From Flavobacterium sp. (GTDB taxonomy: Bacteria; Bacteroidota; Bacteroidia; Flavobacteriales; Flavobacteriaceae): a DNA stretch of 64,000 nucleotides. The number at the start of each line of letters is the position of its first letter. Position 1 is the stretch's first letter. The DNA lies in assembly GCA_023259675.1 (NCBI GenBank), contig JALRGT010000003.1, forward strand, positions 146,213 to 210,212. The letters run 5' to 3'. Shown one piece after another: positions 56,876 through 64,000 of this stretch. Below the pieces are notes generated by a model that was not told the origin of the DNA, did no database searches, and worked only from the letters and a program-made list of their open reading frames with translations. The translations under genes were made by a program, and so were the position numbers.

Positions 56876-57577
56876 ATGAGTTCAAAATATCAAGCTTTGA
56901 AACAAGAATGTTACGAGGCAAACATGCAATTAAACGAATTAAAATTAGTCGTTTATACTTTTGGAAATGTAAGTGCCGTGGATAGAGAAAATGGCGTTTT
57001 TGCCATCAAACCTAGCGGTGTGGCATATGAAGAATTAAAACCGGAAGATATTGTCATTGTTGATTTTGACAACAACATTATTGAAGGAAGCATGCGTCCG
57101 TCATCCGATACGAAAACACATGCTTATTTATACAAAAACTGGCCAAACATAGGCGGTGTGGCTCATACACATGCAACCTATTCTGTAGCTTGGGCGCAAG
57201 CACAAAGAGACATCCCTGTTTTTGGGACAACTCATGCAGACCATTTGACCAAGGATATTCCTTGTGCGCCACCAATGGCAGATGCACTTATCGAAGGAAA
57301 CTACGAACACAATACCGGAATTCAAATTCTAGATTGTTTCAAAGAAAAGGATCTTTCTTATGAAGAAGTAGAGATGGTTTTGATTGGAAATCACGGTCCT
57401 TTTGCTTGGGGAAAAAACGCTGCCAAAGCAGTTTACAACAGTAAAGTTTTGGAAGTAGTGGCAGAAATGGCGCATTTAACGCTATTGATAAATCCTAGTG
57501 CTCCAAGATTGAAAGATTCTCTTATCAAGAAACATTACGAACGCAAACACGGAAAAGATTCGTATTACGGACAATAA
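56876..57577 (+). CDS. araD: L-ribulose-5-phosphate 4-epimerase
   Basis: 233 residues, class II aldolase/epimerase fold. The N-terminal NVSAVDR and KPSGVAYEEL bind the phosphate. The zinc histidines are in HTHATY and in GNHGPFAWG. It turns L-ribulose-5-phosphate into D-xylulose-5-phosphate, the substrate of the transketolase encoded 17 kb away. It starts 7 nt after araB. Confidence 0.95.
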   Translation: MSSKYQALKQECYEANMQLNELKLVVYTFGNVSAVDRENGVFAIKPSGVAYEELKPEDIVIVDFDNNIIEGSMRPSSDTKTHAYLYKNWPNIGGVAHTHATYSVAWAQAQRDIPVFGTTHADHLTKDIPCAPPMADALIEGNYEHNTGIQILDCFKEKDLSYEEVEMVLIGNHGPFAWGKNAAKAVYNSKVLEVVAEMAHLTLLINPSAPRLKDSLIKKHYERKHGKDSYYGQ

Positions 57578-57580
57578 AAA

Positions 57581-57660
57581 TTTGTTTCAGGTTTAAAGTT
57601 TCAGGTTGGTAGAAACTCAATCCAAAAACTTTAAACCTTAAACTTTAAACTTTAAACAAA
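57581..57660. repeat. Intergenic repeat between araD and araA
   Basis: Made of TTTAAAGTTTCAGGTT-like units on the left and ACTTTAAACCTTAAACTTTAAAC units on the right. Together they form an imperfect inverted repeat that could fold as a long hairpin. It resembles the small palindromic intergenic repeats seen in Flavobacterium genomes, but no second copy is present in this window. Confidence 0.5.
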
Positions 57661-57686
57661 TAAATTAAACAAAAAACAAAATAACA

Positions 57687-59195
57687 ATGATAGACATTGC
57701 TCAAAAAGAGATTTGGTTTGTAGTAGGAAGCCAAGAATTATACGGGGAAGAAACTCTAAGACAAGTTGCCGTACATTCACAAGAAATTGCAAAAGGATTA
57801 GACGCATCATCGGCTATACCGGTAAAGATTGTTTATAAAGATATTGTAAAATCTCCATCTCAAATTACAGATGTATGTTTGGCAGCAAATAACAATAAAA
57901 ACTGTATTGGGATTATCACTTGGATGCATACTTTCTCTCCAGCTAAAATGTGGATCAATGGTTTAAGCATTCTTAAAAAACCAATCTGTCACTTACACAC
58001 CCAATTCAACGCGGCAATTCCTTGGGGAACTATCGATATGGATTTCATGAACTTAAATCAATCTGCTCACGGTGACAGAGAGTTTGGTTTTATCATGTCA
58101 AGAATGCGTAAAAAACGCAAAGTGGTTGTAGGACATTGGGAAGACAAAAGAGTACAGACAAAATTAGGTAACTGGACTAGAGTTGCTTTGGGTTGGGATG
58201 AATTACAAAACTTAAAAGTAGCCCGTATTGGTGACAATATGCGTGAAGTTGCGGTTACTGAAGGAGACAAAGTAGAAGCGCAAATCCGTTTTGGTGTTAC
58301 TGTTAATGGTTATGATTCTTCAGATGTAACCAAACATATTGAAAAGATAACTGAAAAAGAATTAAGCGATTTACTGGCGGTTTACGAAGCTTCATACAGT
58401 TTAACAGCCGATTTAAAAGAAGGCGGAGCGCAAAGAAGTTCATTAGTCGAAGCGGCAAAAATAGAATTAGGACTTAGAGCTTTCCTTGAAGAAGGTGGTT
58501 TTGGTGCTTTTACTGATACTTTCGAAAATCTTGGAGCTTGGAAACAACTACCTGGAATTGCAACCCAACGTTTAATGGCGGATGGTTACGGTTTTGGTGG
58601 TGAAGGAGACTGGAAAACAGCCGCCATGGTTCGTGCTTTAAAAGTGATGAATATTGGACTTGAAGGAGGAACTTCTTTCATGGAAGATTACACCTACCAC
58701 TTTACTCCTGAAAAATCATATGTTCTAGGATCTCACATGCTGGAAATTTGTCCTTCAATTGCAGACGGAAAACCATCTTGCGAAGTACATCCTTTAGGAA
58801 TTGGTGGAAAAGAAGATCCAGCTCGTTTGGTATTCAATTCTCCTGCTGGTGACGCCATCAACGTATCGTTGGTAGATATGGGAACTCGTTTCCGTTTGAT
58901 CGTCAACGAAGTGACTGCCGTAAAACCAATGGCTGATTTACCAAAATTACCGGTTGCTCGCGTGCTTTGGGATTGTAAACCAAACTTGGATATCGCAGCA
59001 ACAGCTTGGATATTGGCAGGTGGAGCTCACCATACCGTATACAGTCAAGCCGTAACTACAGAATTCATGGAAGACTTTGCAGATATCGCTGGCATCGAAT
59101 TGGTAGTTATTGATAACGATACTAAAATTCGTGATTTCAAAGATACTTTGAATGCAAACGAAGCTTATTACCACTTGTTCCAACACGGACTATAA
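57687..59195 (+). CDS. araA: L-arabinose isomerase
   Basis: 502 residues, collinear with E. coli AraA. The start is conserved ([12 protein letters not shown]). Metal and catalytic residues are E306 in GGEGDWK, E333 in [10 protein letters not shown]350 in LGSHMLE and a late His in [11 protein letters not shown]. It converts L-arabinose to L-ribulose. It lies 109 nt after araD, across the intergenic repeat, and is followed by a terminator-like hairpin. Confidence 0.96.
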   Translation: MIDIAQKEIWFVVGSQELYGEETLRQVAVHSQEIAKGLDASSAIPVKIVYKDIVKSPSQITDVCLAANNNKNCIGIITWMHTFSPAKMWINGLSILKKPICHLHTQFNAAIPWGTIDMDFMNLNQSAHGDREFGFIMSRMRKKRKVVVGHWEDKRVQTKLGNWTRVALGWDELQNLKVARIGDNMREVAVTEGDKVEAQIRFGVTVNGYDSSDVTKHIEKITEKELSDLLAVYEASYSLTADLKEGGAQRSSLVEAAKIELGLRAFLEEGGFGAFTDTFENLGAWKQLPGIATQRLMADGYGFGGEGDWKTAAMVRALKVMNIGLEGGTSFMEDYTYHFTPEKSYVLGSHMLEICPSIADGKPSCEVHPLGIGGKEDPARLVFNSPAGDAINVSLVDMGTRFRLIVNEVTAVKPMADLPKLPVARVLWDCKPNLDIAATAWILAGGAHHTVYSQAVTTEFMEDFADIAGIELVVIDNDTKIRDFKDTLNANEAYYHLFQHGL

Positions 59196-59208
59196 AAATA
59201 AAATATCG

Positions 59209-59248
59209 AAAGTCTAAAAGTTTATTTATATTTGAACTTTTAGGCTTT
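59209..59248 (+). terminator. Terminator-like hairpin between araA and galM
   Basis: Stem AAAGTCTAAAAGTT / AACTTTTAGGCTTT (one mismatch) with a 12-nt loop, followed by TTGTTTTTA. It may reduce galM relative to araA. Confidence 0.6.
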
Positions 59249-59286
59249 TGTTTTTATAAACTATAAACAATCAAAAACCGTTACTT

Positions 59287-60459
59287 ATGAATTTATTAAA
59301 ACGTTGCATTTATGGATTTTCCATATTAAGTTTAGCCAGTATGAATATACAATGTAAAGGTGATAAAAAATCACAGGAAGCTCCAGCAGCTGCAGAAGCA
59401 GTAACCATCGAAAAATCAGCTTATGGTGTAACGCCAAAAGGAGATTCTATCGATAGTTACAAACTGAAAAATCAAAACGGAATGGAAGTTGACATCATGA
59501 CTTATGGTGGTATCATCACTTCATTGAAAGTTCCTAATAAAGAAAAAGTTTCGGAAGAGGTAGTAATTGGTTTCAGCAATTTAGAACAATACACTAAACC
59601 TAATCCTTATTTTGGAGCCCTTATCGGAAGATTCGGAAACCGTATCGCTAAAGGTAAATTTACTTTAGACGGAAAAGAATTCCAATTAGCTCTAAACAAT
59701 AACGGGAATGCTTTACATGGTGGACCAGAAGGTTTCCACAGAGTAGTTTGGACTGCCGAAGAAGCTAAAGGAGGCGACGTTGCTACTTTAAAATTAAAAT
59801 ATGTAAGCAAAGACATGGAAGAAGGTTACCCAGGTAACTTGACTGTTTTTGTTACGTACACATTGAACAGTGACAATGCTTTAGACGTTTTATATGAAGC
59901 GACTACCGATAAGAAAACGGTGTTAAACTTAACACAACACTCTTACTTTAATTTATCTGGTGATTTCACAAAACCAATCTTAAATGACGAAGTGGTTATC
60001 GATGCCGATAAATTAGTTCCAGTAGATGCCAACCTAATCCCAACAGGTGAATTGACAGATGTGACTAACACACCATTTGATTTCAGAAAACCTAAAGAAA
60101 TTGGAAAAGAAATCGAAGCCAAAGACGACCAATTAATCAAAGGTGGTGGATACGACCACTGCTGGGTGTTGAACAACCAAGATAAAGGGTTTCGTTTTGC
60201 TGCTTCAGCATACGACCCAACAAGCGGAAGATTATTGGAAGTTTTCACAGACCAACCAGGTATCCAATTTTACACAGGTAACTTCCTTGACGGAACTTTA
60301 CCAATGCGTAACGGAGGAACCTATGCACACAGAACTGGATTATGTCTGGAAACACAACATTACCCAGATTCTCCAAATCAAAAAGATTTCCCAACAACAG
60401 AATTAAATCCTGGAGAAAATTATAAAACGAAAACGACTTTCAAGTTCTCCGTTAAATAA
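59287..60459 (+). CDS. galM: Aldose 1-epimerase (mutarotase), lipoprotein
   Basis: 390 residues. A lipobox (SMNIQC, Cys about 23) makes it a lipoprotein, unlike the cytoplasmic enterobacterial GalM. The catalytic histidines are in NALHGGPEGFHR and TQHSYFNLSG. The catalytic Glu is in LCLETQHYPDSPNQ. It interconverts alpha and beta anomers of sugars released outside the inner membrane, helping uptake or isomerisation of arabinose or galactose. It lies last in the ara run, downstream of a partial terminator. Confidence 0.93.
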   Translation: MNLLKRCIYGFSILSLASMNIQCKGDKKSQEAPAAAEAVTIEKSAYGVTPKGDSIDSYKLKNQNGMEVDIMTYGGIITSLKVPNKEKVSEEVVIGFSNLEQYTKPNPYFGALIGRFGNRIAKGKFTLDGKEFQLALNNNGNALHGGPEGFHRVVWTAEEAKGGDVATLKLKYVSKDMEEGYPGNLTVFVTYTLNSDNALDVLYEATTDKKTVLNLTQHSYFNLSGDFTKPILNDEVVIDADKLVPVDANLIPTGELTDVTNTPFDFRKPKEIGKEIEAKDDQLIKGGGYDHCWVLNNQDKGFRFAASAYDPTSGRLLEVFTDQPGIQFYTGNFLDGTLPMRNGGTYAHRTGLCLETQHYPDSPNQKDFPTTELNPGENYKTKTTFKFSVK

Positions 60460-60830
60460 TTCAAACTACACACAATATCAAACCTCGAAGATAATACTTC
60501 GAGGTTTTTTTATGCCAATTATTTTGGGGTATCCTATCCGAAAAAAATGTTCGTTAGAGCACATTCATAACCACACATGCACAAAAACTTATCTTTCTGA
60601 CGAAAGAAGGAACTCATTAAAAAACTCTATAAACAAAAGAGTAATTTAAAACACAAATTCTATGTAAACCTAAACATAAGTATACCTGTTTACTCAGTAG
60701 TACAATCTAAACCTGTAATCCCCTTCAATTCAAATCCAGCCTCAAACCATTCCCCATTTTACTGGCAAAACAAAATCGAAATTCATAACTTCGTTTTTTA
60801 ATTGCAAAAACAACATTTAAGAACGCTAAA
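60460..60830. other. Intergenic region before the esterase gene
   Basis: 371 nt without a convincing ORF. The galM terminator is at 60480-60511. Beyond it I see no strong repeat and no AraR-type site; a promoter for the following gene must lie here but is not clear. Confidence 0.5.
60480..60511 (+). terminator. Terminator of galM
   Basis: Perfect 11-bp stem AAACCTCGAAG / CTTCGAGGTTT with a 6-nt loop, followed by a T-run. Confidence 0.85.
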
Positions 60831-62279
60831 ATGGAAACCAATTTAGGTACTGCCCTACTTTTCTTTATCATACTTTATTTTCTGAGATATCAATTGAAAA
60901 CTGTAGTTTCAAGTGTTACTCCCGGTTGTTTCGCACTATTATTCCTTTCTACTACTTCTTGGGCTACTACCGGAAAATGGACCAGTAAAACAACTGGAAC
61001 TGAAATCAATTACACTACAACCGAGGCCATTGCTCCGCTTAAAGATTACTCTGGTAAATACGTTACGGTAGTCTATCTGGAGAATTTAGGATTTAAAAAA
61101 TTAGGCCGAAACTCCAACGCTACCGATGTTGCTTGGCTACTTTCACAAGGCTATCGCGTTATTGAACTCAATTATGCTAAAAATCACAAAGCAGTTTCTC
61201 CAATCATCAACGAAGATATTATCGCCATTAATGATGCTATTGCCGAGGGTTCTTTCTGTGGTTTAACGAATTGCTCCACAAAACAATCATATGTACTGTT
61301 TGAAGGCTATCGTATCGAACGCAACGTGCCTTATTTCAAAGACAATCCAACCGTTTACAACACTCCTGCCGAATACACTATTGGCGATATGCTTCACATG
61401 GACATCATCTATCCAGCAAACACGAGGAAGAAAGTTCCTGTACTATTATCGTTCTCTTACAGCAACAGCCATGCTACTTACGACAGCAAAAAAGGGATGC
61501 TTACCGATGCCAACAAAGACCAACGCTTGTATTTACCCTATAGTTTAGCAGGATTCAACGATTCGGTTTTGGAAGGCGCGCCCGCTAACGGTATGGCATG
61601 GGCTATTGCCGACCATCCAAAATACTGCCCTTGGGGAAAAGGAAGACCTATAAATGGCGTCAACGACGCCTATAAATCGTATGAAGTCAATCCCGATGCT
61701 GCACAGAAAGTAAAATCGGCCATTCGTACGCTGCGTTCCATGAGTTCCCAATTAGGGCTTTCGGGTAAAATAGGTCTTTTTGGATTTTCACGTGGTTCGA
61801 CTGCGGGTTCGATGGCTATTGGTGACAAAGTGGTTCCCGAAATAGAAAACATAGGTTTCAACCTCGGCTTTCCAGATGAAGTGCAAGCCGCCGCACTCGG
61901 CCCTGGAGTTTTTGATTATACGCAAATCTACAATACATTAAATGACGGTGATTCGAATTTGGAAACACGTTGCCCATGGGTTTGGGGTCCGTTGGAAAGC
62001 AATTATAATTTGTGGCAAACAATGGGTTCCTCCTATTTGGTTGAAACTTCGGCTACTGCACCGGTACTCTTTTTCTATAACACCGATGATGATTTGTATT
62101 ACCAAGACCAAATTGCCCATCTCAAAACCAAACTCGATTCCTTAAATGTCCCAACAGATACACTCATCAATTACGGAACCGGCCATGCGATTCCACAAAC
62201 CGGTGCTTCGCTGACCAAACTATATCAATTTTTCAAGCAGTACTTGAATCCACCAAAAGTGGATAAACGAAAAAAATAA
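60831..62279 (+). CDS. Secreted alpha/beta-hydrolase, possible carbohydrate esterase
   Basis: 482 residues. The N-terminus is unusual: one hydrophobic stretch (about 7-18), then RYQLKTVVSS and a second stretch ending TTSWA. The true signal peptide may therefore start at an internal TTG or GTG near residue 22. The alpha/beta-hydrolase core (about 180-475) has the nucleophile elbow GFSRGS (S320), an acid in NTDDD (D419-D421) and H452 in GTGHAIPQ. This catalytic order fits acetyl or feruloyl esterase-like or peptidase-like enzymes. Position after an arabinan locus suggests removal of ester groups from pectin or hemicellulose, but this is inferred only. Confidence 0.75.
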   Translation: METNLGTALLFFIILYFLRYQLKTVVSSVTPGCFALLFLSTTSWATTGKWTSKTTGTEINYTTTEAIAPLKDYSGKYVTVVYLENLGFKKLGRNSNATDVAWLLSQGYRVIELNYAKNHKAVSPIINEDIIAINDAIAEGSFCGLTNCSTKQSYVLFEGYRIERNVPYFKDNPTVYNTPAEYTIGDMLHMDIIYPANTRKKVPVLLSFSYSNSHATYDSKKGMLTDANKDQRLYLPYSLAGFNDSVLEGAPANGMAWAIADHPKYCPWGKGRPINGVNDAYKSYEVNPDAAQKVKSAIRTLRSMSSQLGLSGKIGLFGFSRGSTAGSMAIGDKVVPEIENIGFNLGFPDEVQAAALGPGVFDYTQIYNTLNDGDSNLETRCPWVWGPLESNYNLWQTMGSSYLVETSATAPVLFFYNTDDDLYYQDQIAHLKTKLDSLNVPTDTLINYGTGHAIPQTGASLTKLYQFFKQYLNPPKVDKRKK

Positions 62280-62287
62280 GCATAAAA

Positions 62288-62317
62288 AAACCTCGAATAA
62301 GAATGTCTTCGAGGTTT
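62288..62317 (+). terminator. Terminator of the esterase gene
   Basis: Perfect 10-bp stem AAACCTCGAA / TTCGAGGTTT with a 10-nt loop. The stem is nearly the same as that of the galM terminator at 60480-60511. Confidence 0.7.
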
Positions 62318-62493
62318 ACAACTAAACTAAATTACAAAAAACTACTAAACTAAATTTTTACTACAAACCCACCACAAGGTTTCAGGGTTACTTTCAACGT
62401 ATCCATTTTCTATATTGGAAGTTGTTGAAACCCTTCCTCCTTTTAAACAATTATTATGCCAAACGATTTCGGTTTGAAACTTTAAAGCATAAA

Positions 62494-62525
62494 AAAACCG
62501 CTCCATTTTGCAATGAAGCGGTTTT
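62494..62525 (-). terminator. Terminator of the polymerase-like gene
   Basis: 14-bp stem with one mismatch (AAAACCGCTCCATT / AATGAAGCGGTTTT) and a TTGC loop. On the minus strand it is followed by a run of seven T. Confidence 0.75.
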
Positions 62526-62629
62526 GTACCCACAAAGGTCGTTTTGTCGAACCAATTTATTCATGATTTAAAGTTGCTTTCTAATGTATATAAGCTTCTA
62601 GCGACAAAGAAACGTTTCAAATTATTCCA

Positions 62630-64000
62630 TTAATTTATTATCCCTCCTAGTTGTTTTACATCATTCCAAAACATGTCAAATCCATCGTGATTATAATTTT
62701 TGGTCATACTGCAAACTTTAGACAAACTGATTGTGTTTGAGTATTCCCAATTTGTTAGATTATGAAAGTCTGCTGGTGATAGTGTATAATTTGGCGACAT
62801 ATATCTAAAATAACTCGAATAACTTGATTGTAGTAAAGTTTTTTGGTTATTGTCGATATTGGAACTATCATTTTCTTCGTTAGAATATACGAAGTATTCC
62901 TTTTCGGGTGTTGTTATCTTTAGACGGTAAGAAAGATTATCCTTTGTAAATTCTTCTTGCATTATTTGTCGGGCAAGTTCGAGGTTATCCTTGTGCACTA
63001 TCATTGAATCATGCTTAGAAAAACATAGTATTTTAGCTTTTTTGATGCGCTTATATATCCTATCCACAAACAAAGACGATTCCTTTAGTTGCAACATTAC
63101 TGAGAACTTTTCATCACCATGTTCTTTCTTGTAGCTATCTATCCAACCAACAACACTCGGAAAAATTTCTTTTATTTTTTTCTTAAAAATAGAATTGGTT
63201 CTATGACTACTAAACATTACTTCAAACATCAAAACCTTTCCGTTAATATCGTTTTTAATGCCCAATTCTTTAGCAACATAAGCATATAGTTTTCCGCTCG
63301 AAGTAAGTTCTTTAAACAGCCTAAAATCAGTTGTATTAAGATGGTTTTCAAGCTCGTTTGTCAGCAACGTAAACTGTGAATTAGATAGGTCAAGTTGCAC
63401 TAAATTATTCTGTCTGCAAATTTCATCAACAAGCACTGATGCCATGTTGGTTAGATTCGTGTCAAGTCGATTATTAGTAGTATTTCGCTTAACATTAAAA
63501 CTATTGTACTTTAATCGTTCAATACTATTCATATAGTACATAAGCATTGTGGCTTTCTTTTTAACTAAAAATCGTTCTGGATTAACTACTTTGTATGAGT
63601 TTTTATCTTTTATTAGGCATTCGCCATCTATTAGACCAGAAATTAAACTTTCTGTATTTCTAAATACCTTTTTTCCGTTATCCAGTTTCAATTGGATACT
63701 AACTGGCAATACTTCTTTGTCTACAATATAATCACTTATTCCAAGGCTATCCAAATGATTTACAACAACATTATTCAATAAATTATAATCAATATTCAAT
63801 AAATCTATATCCTTATTAAACCAATTCCTATACGTTGTTATCTTTAAATTAATATCCTTAACAACATCCTTGTATCCCACTGTTAATAAGGGTTCCGAAT
63901 ATTTTTCCTTACATAGTACATTGAATGAGTTTGATTCAATAGAATTAATTAATTCAGATTGATACTTTGGATTCACTACATAGGTATAGCAAATATGATA
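62630..64000 (-). CDS. Diverged family-A DNA polymerase-like protein, 5' end outside the window
   Basis: 456 residues are visible. The frame stays open to the window edge; a GTG at 63976 is possible but not required, so the protein is probably longer. Numbering from that GTG: a segment RNTTNNRLDTNLTNMA leads into motif-A-like QLDLSNSQF (D196). Then comes motif-B-like INGKVLMFEVMF (K247, with the usual Tyr-Gly lost) and motif-C-like SKHDSMIVHKD (H322-D323), preceded by LQLKESSLFVDRI. Order and spacing match the palm of polymerase I-type enzymes found in phages and mobile elements of Bacteroidota. No exonuclease domain is visible. It is isolated from the sugar genes and may belong to an inserted element. 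The family call is by eye and moderate. Confidence 0.5.
   Translation of the reverse strand, partial: YHICYTYVVNPKYQSELINSIESNSFNVLCKEKYSEPLLTVGYKDVVKDINLKITTYRNWFNKDIDLLNIDYNLLNNVVVNHLDSLGISDYIVDKEVLPVSIQLKLDNGKKVFRNTESLISGLIDGECLIKDKNSYKVVNPERFLVKKKATMLMYYMNSIERLKYNSFNVKRNTTNNRLDTNLTNMASVLVDEICRQNNLVQLDLSNSQFTLLTNELENHLNTTDFRLFKELTSSGKLYAYVAKELGIKNDINGKVLMFEVMFSSHRTNSIFKKKIKEIFPSVVGWIDSYKKEHGDEKFSVMLQLKESSLFVDRIYKRIKKAKILCFSKHDSMIVHKDNLELARQIMQEEFTKDNLSYRLKITTPEKEYFVYSNEENDSSNIDNNQKTLLQSSYSSYFRYMSPNYTLSPADFHNLTNWEYSNTISLSKVCSMTKNYNHDGFDMFWNDVKQLGGIIN

Larger units (their letters stand above)
62280..62629. other. Intergenic region between esterase and polymerase-like gene
   Basis: 350 nt bounded by two hairpins (62288-62317 and 62494-62525). 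A short minus-strand frame near 62350-62410 reads MDTLKVTLKPCGGFVVKI before a stop, which looks like the last strand of a glycoside hydrolase and may be a gene remnant. The frame of the polymerase-like gene also continues for 22 sense codons past its stop. Confidence 0.4.

Noticed and set aside
62345..62533. 62-codon minus-strand ORF starting within a hairpin
   Set aside because: Its first part is the terminator stem read as protein. A different frame in the same stretch looks more gene-like, and there is no ribosome-binding or family support.
62520..62580. Possible tRNA 3' end or integration site (GTACCCACAAAG...TCGAACC)
   Set aside because: It superficially resembles a reversed tRNA tail, but no cloverleaf, anticodon arm or CCA-proximal stem can be formed here.

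Overview
The window looks like a chromosome segment of a Flavobacterium-like member of the Bacteroidota. The DNA is AT-rich. It carries two SusC/SusD pairs, a type IX secretion C-terminal sorting domain, Bacteroidota -7 boxes (TAnnTTTG) ahead of several genes, an ECF/FecR/STN-SusC signalling set and Nudix-derived sugar regulators. The segment is largely devoted to plant-polysaccharide use. No rRNA, tRNA, CRISPR array or intact insertion sequence was seen.

Layout. (1) 1-5.7 kb: the end of a pectin or galactan-type locus (a truncated GH88 and two secreted GH2 enzymes). (2) 5.8-21.9 kb: a complete starch locus on the minus strand, with SusR-like regulator, GH97 susB, then susC-susD-susE, an internal terminator, a large T9SS-exported GH13 amylase, an FN3 lipoprotein and a SusA-like GH13. 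(3) 22-28.7 kb: general genes (mtgA, an S9 peptidase, an AraC-type regulator, a small secreted protein, and umuC followed by umuD). (4) 28.7-38 kb: minus-strand sugar genes (galK-galT-galE, an SDR plus FAH-hydrolase pair, a vSGLT-like symporter and a Nudix-type regulator) with a divergent GntR-family regulator. (5) 38.4-42 kb: transketolase and transaldolase, convergent with a second Nudix-type regulator (AraR). (6) 42.2-60.5 kb: an arabinan locus, with ECF sigma, FecR anti-sigma, STN-SusC, SusD, three GH43, one GH51, then araB-araD-araA-galM. (7) 60.8-64 kb: an alpha/beta hydrolase, then a minus-strand gene open at the window edge that resembles a diverged family-A DNA polymerase palm and may mark a mobile region.

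The genes fit a coherent scheme. Arabinan is bound by SusC/D, cut by GH43 enzymes and debranched by GH51. Arabinose enters by a sodium symporter and passes through AraA, AraB and AraD to xylulose-5-phosphate, which transketolase and transaldolase process. I find a shared 21-bp palindrome, consensus TAAGTGT-N7-ACACTTA, at five places: before the symporter, tkt-tal, the AraR gene, the ECF/FecR pair and araBDA. This suggests one arabinose regulon spanning about 24 kb. A separate GTAGT-N6-GTAGTA direct repeat lies upstream of both susB and susC and is a candidate SusR site. These regulatory assignments are read by eye from the sequence and are inferences.
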